A stretch of DNA of 64,000 nucleotides from Rhododendron vialii (taxonomy: Eukaryota > Streptophyta > Magnoliopsida > Ericales > Ericaceae). Each line of letters opens with the position of its first letter. Positions within the stretch are counted from its first letter, which is position 1. The translations under genes and the position numbers were made by a program. Below, piece by piece: positions 11,791-24,500 of the stretch. The DNA is taken from positions 1,756,001 through 1,820,000 of the forward strand of contig NC_080569.1 of assembly GCF_030253575.1 (NCBI RefSeq), written 5' to 3'. The notes below the pieces were generated by a model, which saw nothing but the letters and a program-made list of their open reading frames with translations, was not told the origin of the DNA and searched no databases.

Positions 11791-12629
11791 GATTCAAATT
11801 CGGGAAGAGGTCTTTTATCTGAATTGTATGGCAATAGAAGAAAAAATAGACAGTGGAGTTTCACATATAGATTCATGTCGTTACGCCCTTGTACAAATTG
11901 GTCTTGATGTATAATAATTTCAAACAGATATTTTCTTTTGCTTGGTGTGTTTCAATAAAGGTGTATATGATACACATCCAAATAAAGATTGTGTATTGTA
12001 GCACTTCCCGTGCTTTAAATATAGTACTTGTTAGGGCTTGTGCTCCTTGCTGAGCGCCTTTTTTTCCCCCCCTTTAGAACAAGCAAAAGTAGGCCTAAAT
12101 TGGAAATGCTAGTACTACTATTTTTACAGCCTGTCAACTTCGTCTCTTGTTTACTATGAAGGATAGCAAACTCTGGAGAGATCTTTTCATGTCTAGAATA
12201 ATTACACTAATTTGTGAACTACTACTATAGTAGACTGGGATGAACATCCTGTGGTGGAGGAATTTTCTCCGTTTGTTTTTTGAAGTTGGCGTATCTGCTG
12301 AATATCAAATGAAAAAAGCAATATCAACGAGTTAGGTAGAATCAATGCGGGTTTGACTATTAGTTTTTGATGGGGCCTTCAGTGTACGTGAATCACGTTA
12401 TCCTGTTTTGCCAAAAATAAATAGTACTCCAGTAAATCATGTGATCCTGTCATATTCATGAACGTGTAGGGAATGTCAGTGTTGCACCAAGGCAATGATT
12501 GAGAAATCAATGGCCCCAAAATTCTGAACGATGTCCTCCCCTTCGATAAGATTCAGATCGATCGATTGTTAACGTGACCTCAGTTCTCTCGCACATTTTT
12601 TCTTTGATTGCCTCGGGTGGTTATCAGAA

Positions 12630-12932
12630 ATGAATTTCCCGTGTGTTAAGGGTAGGTTGAATTCCAAACCCTTTCTCTCCAATATACCCATTACCAAAAA
12701 ATGGAAGTCCCTTCGGGGACACATGCGGATAGCCGCCCTGGCTAAAAGTAAGCCAAAAGAGCTCAAACTCTTATTTTTAGTTCAACTGAGAAACTCGAGT
12801 CTTATAGAAGACGCCACTCTACGAGGGAAGTTCCTACATATGCATGGAATCCTCTATGCACCCAACGGCCACCTTGATGAAAAAGAGTGCTTTAATATTT
12901 TCTTGAGAACTAGGGTCTCAAATCGAGAATGA
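12630..12932 (+). pseudogene. Unplaced 100-residue open frame, possibly retroelement remnant
   Basis: Starts MNFPCVKGRLNSKPF and contains PITKKWKSLRGHMRIAA, KSKPKELKLLFLVQLRN and a C-terminal ECFNIFLRTRVSNRE. It lacks a signal peptide, membrane segment or motif I know. The composition is protein-like, but there is no promoter or splice context and the area is rich in transposon debris, so a gag-like or other mobile-element relic is my preferred guess. A short unknown gene cannot be excluded. Confidence 0.25.
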
Positions 12933-14560
12933 AATGAAAAGTAAAATATATTTTTTGGTGATGTTAAGAGGGAAGTTTTCATGTTTATTGTTTATTTTTG
13001 TTTAACGTCCCTCCGATTTGAGTCTTACCTAGGCCCGGGCAACCGTTTTGTTAATCAGCAAAGAAAAGATTTCCATATCATTAAGAGAAACCCTGTAGTG
13101 ATACACCAGGGAGCAAACTTGGGCAACTATTAACCAGGTCGCCGCCTAGGTCCCCAGTTTTTCGTCCAAAATTTCGAGGTTTCCTTCGTTATAAATTGCA
13201 GCTAGCGCAGCTTTTTCTTCCTGTGTTACCCTCTTGTTGATAACCTATTAAAAATGGAGCGATCCAACGGTCAGACTGTCACGACCCTAGCCCGCCCCTA
13301 AAGGCTCTAAAAGGCCTTGTACAAGTAGGAGGGATCTTTTCTTATAAACCATGACTTGCCTCTTCCGTCCGGACGCTTCCTGAAATACCGCCGGCCACCG
13401 AAAAGCAGGGTGTCACACAGACCACCAACAAAATTGGTTGGAGAGGTGATGAAATGTAACATATGTGTGGTAGTCATAGACAAACATGTCATATCATCCT
13501 CAATGCATGGTGGGTCCTTCACCATGTCTGTAGCCATAATACAGTTTTGGAACCACTTCACAGATAAAGATAGGGACGGGACGTGGAGTTTCTATTCCAA
13601 TTTTGGGTGCCCACATCATTGAGGAAGTCCGAGCTTGCTTATGCTCGTGGAGAGGCTTGAAATCTTGTGATACTACTAGGTTGTCAGCTAGGACATGGTG
13701 TCTTAGCCCTCTCTCAAATGTAATCTATTATCTGTTGCTTTGTATTTCCTGTTTTCCTAGGCAGTTAGGAATTGTGTTAATTTGTGCCTGGATGTTTCTG
13801 TTGTAAGTTGGGATTTTCCTTTGTTCTTGGTTGGTTTAATTTGCTTTATAAAATGGTTCGATTACCGCCGCCCCCCCCCCCCCAAAGAGAGATCGAGAGA
13901 GAGATATGCTACCCCGGATCACAACATGATGCCATGATATGATGAGTAGTAATCGCATAGCCGACCCTACAACCATCTGAAATGCGAGGATTTCCTACTC
14001 GCTCTGTTCCATTTTGTTTGCTTCTATTGAGAGTTTTTGCCATTTTGACCTTCAAAAAACGTTGCTTTCTAAAATAGTTTCTTGATTTTTTTTTCACTAT
14101 TCAAAAGATCTCAATGAGTACTTTTGAAATGTGCGAAAAAAACAAAGTTTCTATTTTGGGTAGCTAGTGGGATTTGGGGGTTTGTTGCGCCCCAAAGTGC
14201 CTTTAACATTGGGCTTGTGCTGAGTCTAAAAATTTGATTAAAGTTGTTTGTATTTTAAAGCTCGATGAGTTGGACAACCATTTCAAAAAAGGAAAAATCT
14301 AGTCAATCAGATATCAATAACTACATGATTGAATGAAAAATATTTACGGTGTAATCTTAAAATCATATACATTCGCTATTCATTTTTTCAAGAATAACGT
14401 AATTTGAGCACTGAGTTATCGATGTTTGGTTGACTTGTTTTTTTGCAGAAAATTTCTTTTCAACAAGCTCGGGATGAAACCCATTATGGACTCATAGCAA
14501 CCTATTATGCCTTGGGGTCTATGTAGCACTGATGCGGATACAGATACAGATATGATGGGA

Positions 14561-14949
14561 CAGAGACGGAGGGAGGTGTGGGCATATGGGGGCCAAAGCC
14601 CCCGCGCGGTTTTGGGGTTTTTTTTTTTTTTAAATATTAATGTTTTATTTTTAGTTTTTTGTTTGGTAAGAACATCTAGGTATTGTATTTTATATTGGAT
14701 ATTATTTGGATATACAAATGTGTTTGTTTTTTGTTCCAAAACCCAATTTCTCTCTCTATGCACGGTCTTGCATAAGTTTTTCCTTCAATTATTAATCTCA
14801 TTTCTTTTTCTATCTCTCTCTACTTACTACCCAAAAAAACCTCCCTCAAAATTTAAACCAAACAAACTATTAGATTCCCGAACCTTCAAATTTCAAAATC
14901 GTATTCATAGGTTGGCCCCCGTATTTACAAGATCTTGGTTCCGTCCCTG
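14561..14949. mobile_element. hAT-type element, 389 bp, 8-bp target duplication
   Basis: Left tip CAGAGACGGAGGG and right tip reading back as CAGGGACGGAACC are inverted repeats; ATGGGGGCCAAA and its partner TTGGCCCCCGTAT continue them. TGATGGGA flanks both sides (14553-14560 and 14950-14957), the 8-bp duplication expected for hAT. It has no coding capacity. It appears to have inserted into an older repeat (about 14510-15245) whose first bases, CTATGTAGCACTGATGCGG, resemble the tip of the MITE at 25167. Confidence 0.78.
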
Positions 14950-15986
14950 TGATGGGAGATACGAACACAGATACGGGACACGGAAATTCTCAAAAAATCG
15001 AAGGGTACCAACAAAAGTTTTTATCGACCTATGGTGTTGGTGTATGTATTGAACTTTTGGCCCAGGACTTCTGAAATTATAGATATTTTACCCCGAAAAA
15101 TCTATTAAAATTTATAAAATTTCCTTGTTATGCTCTCATGTGTGTCCTCGACGTGTTCCCGAATAAACAATATTATATAATTGGACATGTCACATGGTAT
15201 GTCCCATAAGTGACCCTGTCTATTCACGGCACGTCGCATATACCCAAGTATCTTGACACAGATACGACAATCTTTAAAAATGTCGATACTGAAATTGGGG
15301 TACTAAAAGAACCCCGATTCAAAAATAGTGTGTATTTGGTAATGGTTTTGTCTTCCCCTTTGTTAATGTTTTTTTCTCATGTTTGTGTACGTATATAATT
15401 GATCATCACACTAGTTACTCCATATTATTCCCCACCCCCCAAACCAAAAAAGAAAAAAAAAACAAAGAAAGAAAGAAAGCTGTCATTCCTGGCTTGCTGT
15501 TTGTGGAATAATCATTCCGAGACTAATGGTTCTTAAATATTGCAAGCTTTCTTTACGGATGCAAGAACTAAATAATTCACTTATTTACGGCCCATCGTAT
15601 ACATCTTCTTATGGTAGCACTAGATAGGTATGCAGTGGTATGCAAAGAAGAATTCGAAACTTTTTTTTTTTTCCGGAAAAGAATTCGTAACTGGCAAGGG
15701 CTCAAACCACATGTATTTTTATATTGATAACAAAAGAGACGAGACAGTGTGTATACGATTGAGTAGACACCATTTAAATTTATATACACCCAACCTAAAA
15801 ATAATTGACAAGAACTTGAAATTTATGGGGGGTTTTCACACGACAATTTTGAGATTTTTTTTCAACCGAGGTACTTGTAGTGGCCAATTCATAGAATTTT
15901 TTGAAATTAACTTGAAAAACTAGTAAAATATGCTTGAATATTTAGAGATGTGCAAGGACTGTGCATCCCCGCTCGAATATCTAGTA

Positions 15987-16222
15987 CTACCTCCGTCCCA
16001 ATTTACTTGTCCATGTTGTATTCTAACCGAATAAAAAAACTAGTTATATCTTTTAATTGGTAATGAATTTTATATCCAATATGAATCTTATTTAATAGAT
16101 ATCGATTTGTTCTATAATACAATATTTTCAAAATCACCTAAAATATTATAAATTACAAGTTATAATCAATTGAAAAGTGACACGAACTTCTAAAAGTGAT
16201 AATTAAATTGAGATGGAGGGAG
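15987..16222. mobile_element. Stowaway-type MITE, TA target site
   Basis: Left tip CTACCTCCGTCCCAATTTA and right tip AATTGAGATGGAGGGAG are inverted and flanked by TA, the pattern of Stowaway (mariner-like) MITEs in plants. AT-rich inside, 236 bp. A second similar right tip, GGGACGGAAGGAGTA, ends at about 16529, so a further damaged copy may overlap. Confidence 0.8.
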
Positions 16223-16867
16223 TAAAAAGTTACCTAGGTACGGATTGTGCCTTCAATAACTATGTAAGTACATTATCTCAGAAGGCCACAGAAGGCCAAA
16301 AACATTGGTTATCGACTCATGTGAGATGGGTCCCTTGTCAAGATTTCATCCAGAGTTATTGTGTTTCTTTAATAGGAGTACTTGAAAATTTGAATTTGAA
16401 ATTTGGTGTCCAAAAAAAAAAGGTAACATAGAAAATTTACCATATTTTGCTTTTGACTTTTCAAAATGGACAAATAATATGAGACAATAAAAAACATGAA
16501 AGTGCCAAACATTTAGGGACGGAAGGAGTATGAAACTGTGCCCACGAATTCAATTGTATTTGTTCCCCAAGCTATTATGATCCCAATGCTCCTTCTATTT
16601 TTTCTTTCTAATTGGCGGAAGTCAGTAATGTTAGAATAGTTAGATTAACACTTTAGAGGGTGAGTTGAATTTTAGCCTCCTTTCTTTTAGCACGTACGTG
16701 CATTCCTGACGCCGTTGGGCCAAAGGTCTCTCGGCGAAAATGAATATTTTTTTTTTTACCTCGAAAGCACCACCAAGGGAAGTGAGATGGTGAGAAGATC
16801 CGACAAATAACTCTAAGGTTCTTACAAAAATGAGCTATACAGAAATATGTGGTAAATAAGGGTGTTA

Positions 16868-16888
16868 GGGCACCACGCGGCGGTGCCC
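16868..16888. promoter_or_regulatory. G/C-rich dyad upstream of the TATA box
   Basis: GGGCACC and GGTGCCC form 7-bp inverted arms around ACGCGGC, in an otherwise AT-rich promoter. They stand about 80-100 bp before the TATA box of the 17051 gene. A protein-binding site is possible, but chance is not excluded. Confidence 0.3.
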
Positions 16889-16964
16889 AAATTAAACCAC
16901 CAAATAATTAGTCACAATAACTGCCACATGAGTCTGGAGTGTGGACACGGGGGTTCTGTGTGCT

Positions 16965-16972
16965 TATATAAG
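16965..16972 (+). promoter_or_regulatory. TATA box of the quinate dehydrogenase-like gene
   Basis: TATATAAG about 80 bp before the start codon at 17051. This predicts transcription starting near 17000 and a short leader that includes a GT run (17029-17042). Confidence 0.65.
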
Positions 16973-17050
16973 GAAGTATGGCTATGTAATATAGGCACTC
17001 TGAAGTAAGTAAGCAGATATTCCTCTGCGTGTGTGTGTGTGTTGTGTAAA

Positions 17051-20000
17051 ATGGTAAGGGCTAGGAGGAGTGATCTGTTGGTGTGCACAACATTAGACTG
17101 TGAGACTAAGGAAGAAATGGTGGCTTCAATGGAGAAAGCAAAGGAAGAAGGTGCAGATCTAGTGGAGCTTCACCTTGATTCCATGTCCTTCTCCCACATC
17201 TCAGAAGTTGAACAACTCTTGAGCCAAAGAACTCTCCCTGCCATTGTTTCTTTCAGGTTAGAGTTTTGCTTATTCTCTCTCTCTCTGCTCGTGTGTAATG
17301 CGAATTTTGGTTTTGCCGGTGAGGGTTCATGGGTGTGCGGTACTTCAAGACCACTGAATAATTACTCCCTATGGACGTGATTGATGATATGACTATTTAG
17401 TGCTCTTATAGCACCGCCATTGACATTTTACGGGCCTTTTCCGTCACACATTTATGCAAGACTTGGTGATACAAGTTATGCAAATATGTGGTGGAGAAGA
17501 CCCTTAAAATATCATGTGACGGTGTTCCGGCCAAGAGCCAATAATAATTTCCCATAAAATAGAAGAAGGGTAGGTAGACCACTTCCAAGGACCTGGGGTG
17601 AGGCCGTGAGGGAACAAGACAAGTTGAGCTGAACCACCAGTTTGAACTCATCATCTATTTGATGATTCGGTGTATAAAGCAACACAGCTTTTCAGGTTTA
17701 AAGCAACACAGCTTTTTCCATTGTCACGGCATAGTCTACCAACCTACTAAAATGCCAAGACTACCCTTCATGTGTGCAAAAAAATCCAAAACGTACACGC
17801 TCACTTTGATAACTGAAAATTGGTCAGTAAATTTTTCTTTTATTATGAAAAGCATTACGTTTTTTTTGATTTTGAAGTATTTCTAAGGAATTGATTTTCA
17901 CTCTACTTTTCTACATCCACACTCTTTTTGTCTTTTAGCAAAAAAATAAAAAAACATGCATTTTCAACACTAGCAAGTGGAAAAAGGGAGTGAAAATCAA
18001 TTCCTTATTTCTATTTGCCAATTCACTCAGCCGTCAAACTAAAGTTTTTTTTTTTAAATCAAAACTTAAAATTGTTCGCTAAAATATTTTTTATCGTCCT
18101 TAAGTATGTTTGCTCAACCAATTGGGACTGATCAAGACTCTTACACCTTATTAGGAAGTTAGGAATTCGAATCTTCCACCCCTTATGAGTGATTTTATTT
18201 GTATTTATTGGATTATTTTCTCTCCCTAATGAATTTAGTAGTTGGGTTGAGTTTACAGTAATTGTGAAATTGTTGAAATTATAATGTCATATTGCTTGAC
18301 AAAAAAAATGTTTGCTCACTGGAACAAGTGAGTTTGCTTCACACTTTTATTTTTTTAACAAACTTTCTGCTATGCACACAAACAACTTAGGTAGATATTG
18401 CGCATATGTTTTTTTTGTGAGGCCCACCTCAAGTCGACAAAGATGATCCGAATTGCTCATGTATTTTAAAATAATTTTTGAGGGTTTTTTAAAAAATTAG
18501 CTCAATCGGATACCGGTAGGTATTTTTTCATAATTCGTATGTTCTTGTTAGAAATGCACATCTTTGACTAATCTGATGATTAAAGAAACTCCAAACACAA
18601 GCTAAGCTTTCTATTTTTATTGGGTAAATTTCACTGACCTCCCCTGAGGTTTCTGACACAAACAGAAACCTCCCCTGAGGTTTCTGAAATCTCAGTAACC
18701 TCCCTTACTTTTGCTGACATTACCAAAAGTCCCCCTTCAGTTAATTTAACCTTTATTGGCGTTAACTATTGTGATAAAATGACATATATGCCCTCTACTT
18801 GTATTTCCATTTGCCCTCTACTGAATAATTCTTCCCCTTTGCAAAGAAATCCAACGGAAATTGCCGATTTGGATGCTGGCATAAGCAAAGAACATAATGG
18901 GATAGAAATAATTAAACCTCACTTGGGTGGGTTTGGATTAAAAAATTAAGAGTGACTTTTTTTTTTGTCTTTATTTAAAAAAATCGCATTTATTAGTTTT
19001 ACTTCAAATTTTTGACTTATTGCTTTGTCTCGACGAAAGGAATCAAAAAAGTAAAAATAAAATTGATCGGAAGTCTTAATTTTTCTAAGAAAGAAAAAAA
19101 GTAAGTCAAAAAGACAGTTTTTTTGATTTTTTTTTTTTTGTCTTTTAAAGAAAATTATGAGTTGCGATTAAAAGTTTATACTTTTTTTATTCCTTTCGCT
19201 AAGAGGAATCAATGAGTTACAAAAAAATTGACGCAAAACTAATAAATGCAAAAAATTATTTGAATAGAGAAAAAAAAAAGTTACTCCCGACTTTTTAATC
19301 CAATTGTGCTCTTATTCTGCATACGCAATTACTACTCGAATGAAATAAACATACACACATTTTTATATAAATCGGGTGAATTATTCTTTTCCGGTGAATG
19401 GAGTGAGCAGCATGCGAAATTGGTAAAATAAGGATAAAAATTGGTTGCGCTGTGGCAAAATTGGGTGCGGCGGTTTTGGGCACTTTTTACGAAGGGGCAT
19501 TGGGTGGTGATAAGGTGATGGAAGAGGTTTCTGGAGGTTTACAATTTATGCTGGGTTAGAGGTTTTGAGGGGCTCATTGTCTATATTGAACAAGAAAAAT
19601 GGATAGAATTGCTCAATACAACAAGTTCATATTCTAGAATTTCTTATTGAAGACATTTTAGATTTTTTTAAATAACTAAGGTGTTCGGGCTAACTTAAGT
19701 GCACCTCGAATAATTCTGGGAGCCGAATCCTACCGCCCATTTGCAGGGAGCCCAACTAAAGGTAGAAATGGGTGGTCCGAAAATAGTTGATTGCACTTGA
19801 GAGATTTCAAACTTGAGACTCTAGAAAGGAGCAAACTCCTAAGTCTCAAATCTTGACTACCAGGCTAACTCCTTAGGGTTTAAAACATTTTAGTTTTGTG
19901 TTCAATTTTTTTAGATTATTAGTTTATATCAAGCAAAGAAATAAAAAAATTTAAAAATAGGAACTAAAGTTGAAAGAATTAGAATAACAAAACATAATTC

Positions 20001-21543
20001 TACAAAAAAATATTTTTCTTTGTTTATGTCCTTAGTCAACTTTTAAAAGTCTGTTAAAAAAAACTTTTAAAAGGTTTTGATCATAATTTTTTACATTTTA
20101 TGTTTCTCTTGTTGAAATGAATAAAAAATCCATCAAAAATTGATGCAAAACTACTAAGACAAAAAAATATTTGAACAAAGACCAAAAAAATCCAAAAGAA
20201 TTATTATGGCAAACTACACCTTAGTTTATTTTACAAAGTAACTAAAGAATTTGTTATTTTTCTTTTTTGAGCTTATTAATATAGTCATTATTATAAATAT
20301 TTTCAATTAAATATTTGCATTTGAAATAGAATAATTGATAGATTCATATGCTTCCTATCTAATATCCAAAATAAGTCGGCTTCATTGCGGCAAAATTAGA
20401 ATTTGAATTGTAATATGGGTGGAAGAACACATGAGTTTAGAAGATTTAGAGGTCAAAGGGCATTTTTGGCAGTTCAAGGCACATATTATGACATCATCAG
20501 CAAATTTTGTTAGCATATGTAACGGCTGGTAACAGAAGGGGGACTTTTGGTAATGTCAGCAAAAGTAAGGGAGGTTACTGAGATTTCAGAAACCTCAGGG
20601 GAGGTTAGTGAAATTTACCCATTTTTATTTTATTTTTTATGGAAAAAGGAACTCCCATAAGACGTGAGAAAAATTCAGCCACCTATCTAGCTAACTGGAG
20701 AATCAAAAGGAGAGGGAAAAAGAAGCAGCAAGAACTCTTTTGCATAAAGCTAAGGGAAAAAAAAAGAAATTGATTTTCACACTTCCTTTTTATCTAAATG
20801 CATTTTTTGTTTTTGTTTTGTAGTGAAGTGAAATTACATAATTACCTTTTTAATGTGTGAAGGAAAAAATATATGAATGACAATTTTGTAATTCTATATA
20901 AATGAAGATAAAAAAATGAAATACACTTAGTCAAAAGAGAAGTACAAAATCAATTAAAAAACCCACCATAACGGCAAATAATAGCAAAAAGTTATATGTA
21001 AGCTTAATTTTGAAGAACCCGCCACCTATTTGAATGGCAATTTGGTTATTATTAGACCTAACAAACTAAAGTCAAATTGGCTATAAAAATTTACTTACCA
21101 AAAACAAAAGTCAAATTTAAGTTAAGTTTTGTTATTACTTGCAAAATTGAGGTCACAATTGTAAAAGTACTTTGCATTACGTCAGCTGCGGTGAGGTTCC
21201 TTTTGGGACCCACATAGAGGGTGTTCCAACTGAATAGTAAAAAGAACTTTTAGAAAAAAAAGGTTTTTCAAGCTCAGAAATAATGTGTTTACGTAAATAT
21301 TTTTCCTAATAATATGGATCTTGTTTGATAGATCTCATCGAGATCATTTAAACGGTGCAAAAAAAATTAAAAAAATATTTTTCATTTTCATTATATTTGA
21401 ACTTGAAAAACCTTCTTTTTGTAAAAGTTCTTTTTACTGTAGAGTTGGAACGGCACCATAGCCACATGCATGCACCATTTGCGTTGATGATTTATTACTA
21501 CTGTGTATTTTATCGTGTGGAGCCCACTTTTGAATGATTTATG

Positions 21544-21579
<36 letters not shown>

Positions 21580-24500
21580 CACACTTCCTCCATCTTATTT
21601 TATTTGTCAAATCTTTTGAACGATACACTTCTTCCATCTTATTTTATTTGTCAAATCTCTAAAATTCAATTTTTAGGAAACACAATGATTATACATGAAA
21701 AGATACAACTTTCCATATTTATTCTCAACTTTTTAAATGTGGAGCCCACATTTATTTCATATAAGCCCAAGATATTTTTCAAACGACCAATGAGAGCTGA
21801 AAGTTTTTTTTTTTTTTTTTGCCACGGCGATATACATCGGCGGGATTAGTGGGGGTGTTAGAGTTAGCACGGGGAGACCAGAAGCTATCCATAGCCCTGG
21901 TCCCCTAAAGGGTCTGCCCTCTGTGGGGCTCGAACCCAAGACCTTCCACAAAGGAGAGACAATGACTGACTAACTGCACTAAGCAGTGGTTGTCGAGAGC
22001 TGAAAGTTGACAAATATATTAAGGGACACAGGGTTAAAACCGGAAATAATCTAACTTTCTGAAATTCGGCGTTTTCTTTTGACAGGCTTAATTCGTCTAG
22101 GAAATTAAGCAGAGGAGGAGAGTGCAGGAGGAGTAGGTGCTTGCAAGTTCTGAAACTGGCTGTCCAACTAGATGTCGAATTCGTCGAAATTGATCTCGAG
22201 GTTAGTTACCCCAATTCGTATGTCTGAGCGAACTTATGCGCACGTCAATGAATCAGGGTTCAATCACACCGTCCATTAGCACGGGGAGCCAATTTAAAGC
22301 TGGAGCGATGCTCCGTATGGACTGGCCCAACCGAGTATATGTGGACAAATTTACGATTATGGTCCTGTGTGTCTATTTTTGGTGACTACAAGGGTTGAAA
22401 TCGCTTGATTTTCTTTGGGTCACTCGAAATTTTTTCACTTTGATGAATTCACTTCACTTCATAACTCAGTTCCATGTTTCTTTAAGTTCTTTGAATCAGT
22501 CATGGCAATCGTATATTGGTATTGTGTGCAAATAATGTGTGTTTGTGTGTGGAAGTATTCAACCTATGGTTGAATCATAGTGAAAGCTGGGATTCAACCA
22601 GTCCTAGAAGGCACTAAGAAGCTTTGAGTTATTGGGACAAAGCTTCAGTTTGAGTTTGTCTGTGCCATCTACATTTTGTAGGGTTTGACAAGTAAGAACA
22701 TTCACGAAAAAAAATTAGCTTTATTGAACATAGGTAGCTCCATAGACAAAACAGATTTGTGAAGAAAATAATGAATGGACGAAATATGATTTGAAGCTTG
22801 AACTGTGTTATCTATTTTGTTACACAATTTTACCACACATGTACGAATCAGCCTACATGCACCTCGACTAATCTTGAAGAACTAATTCCATCGCCTACTA
22901 GCGGGGGCTCAATTAAAGCCAAGGCAAATCTCCATATAGACTTCCCAATAAGAGGTGATAGCACCTGAGAGGTTTTGAACCTGAGATCTTGGGAGGGAGC
23001 AAACCCCTGAATCCAAGCCAACCCATTTGGGTTTTTTGTTACACAAATTTGTTTTGTTTATGTAGCTATAGGTGTCCGATCAAACTAGTTTTTTTACATG
23101 AATAATCTATTTGACAAACTCTACAACGTCAATAAGTATTCAGGATGTTCCCCGCACCTGAAATTTTGGACACATATCGTGACATCTTCGAAATTAAGGT
23201 TCGGAAGTTCTGGCACTTGGACACGCATTCTGATACCCTTACCTGATAGTAATACTCCTATCCGAGTTCAAGTAACATAGGATCCGTCTCATTTTTGTGG
23301 ATTGTTTTATCGGATTTGATAATTTACATTCCATCAAAACAACAATAACAGAACCGATGTAGTCTCCAATCATTGGGGGTATGAGCGGGGGAGGATTGGA
23401 GACAGACGTAACATTTGGCAATATGCACAAAGTAGCTGCTATCAGAATACCACTACCTGTTTTACATTCCATCAAAGCATTCTTCCAAAACCTCTTACCT
23501 TTTTACTTTACCTTCATCTTCTTAGAGCTAATAGCCTACTATGCACTCTTTGATTCTGTCTGTTACTATCCAGGTGGCTCTTGACCTTGGCATAACCGAC
23601 TTTCTCAATGAGCGTTCCAATAGCAAAATAATTGTATCAAGCTATCTTAACGGTGGAAGACCTTCAAAAGAGAAACTTGGTAACCTGATTGCATGCCAGC
23701 AATCTACGGGAGCAGATGTCATCAAGCTTGTGGTTGATGTGGTTTATATTACTGATGTAGCTCCACTTTTCCATATGCTCACCCATTGTCAGGTACTTGT
23801 TATCACCACTAGGCAAATTAGAGAACCAAAATTCTACTTAAGGTATGCTTGCTCAGCCAACTTCTAAATGATTTGCTGCAGTGTCTTTGATTGTTAGGTA
23901 TAGTGCTTTCCATGTGATTTTAAACCTTTCCGGCCAAATTTGTTGTCGAACACAACATCAAATCAGATCTTACAAAGCAATTTTTTCTCTTGATGCTTTT
24001 TTTTTTCCATCTGAAAGCTACTTCATTTTGATTTTAATTGGCATTCCATCTGGCATCCACCTTTGATACGCTTCAGCAGGTGGTATCATGATCCCATTTT
24101 TTTGACTTATGCTGATGGTTTGCTCCTTCCATTATGGTTTTGTCCACTGTTGTTTCCTCTCTCACCTCTACAATTTTTGACTTCTCATAACTGGAGTTCG
24201 TAATTACTTTCATTCGTATAGTAGCATAATGTAGTCAACTTATGTTAGGTCTACCTGCAGGTACCGCTAATTGTTAGAGCAGTTGGTGATAGAGGTCTTA
24301 TAAGTCAACTGTTGGGGCCAAAATTTGGTGCGTTTTTAGTCTGTGGATCTCTAGGAGGCACATCCACACCCGGATTGCCACCTATTGTCAGCATCAAACA
24401 AGTTTACAAACTTGAACATATAAATGCAAATACAAAAGTATTTGGCGTCATCTCAAATCCAGTAGGCCATAGCAAAGGCCCTCTTCTGCATAACCCTGCC

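Larger units (their letters stand above)
10238..14560. other. Gene-poor stretch with small repeats
   Basis: No intact gene found. Recognisable pieces are the tandem repeat at 11589-11790, a partial MITE copy at about 11950-12015 (right half of the element at 58001), an unplaced open frame at 12630-12932, a LINE-like tail at about 13740-13868, and a C-run at 13869-13883. The rest is AT-rich and unassigned. Confidence 0.4.
18622..20620. mobile_element. Mutator-like non-autonomous element, about 2 kb
   Basis: The left end starts GGGTAAATTTCACTGACCTC and the right end returns it inverted (...GAGGTTAGTGAAATTTACCC). The arms match for about 100 bp, with GAAATCTCAGTAACCTCCC and GACATTACCAAAAGTCCCCC on both. 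ATTTTTATT lies immediately outside each end (18613-18621, 20621-20629), a 9-bp duplication as made by MULEs. The left arm carries an extra partial copy of its own tip (GACCTCCCCTGAGGTTTCTG twice). No transposase frame was found. It lies in intron 1 of the quinate dehydrogenase-like gene and contains smaller elements. Confidence 0.9.

Noticed and set aside
17033-17050. Earlier start of the QDH-like protein
   Set aside because: It would use GTG, and upstream in-frame TAA closes the frame; the ATG at 17051 is better.
21850-21960. Possible tRNA gene from the GGTTCGAGCCC box
   Set aside because: It lies in a SINE with A tail and target duplication; no acceptor stem or anticodon arm.
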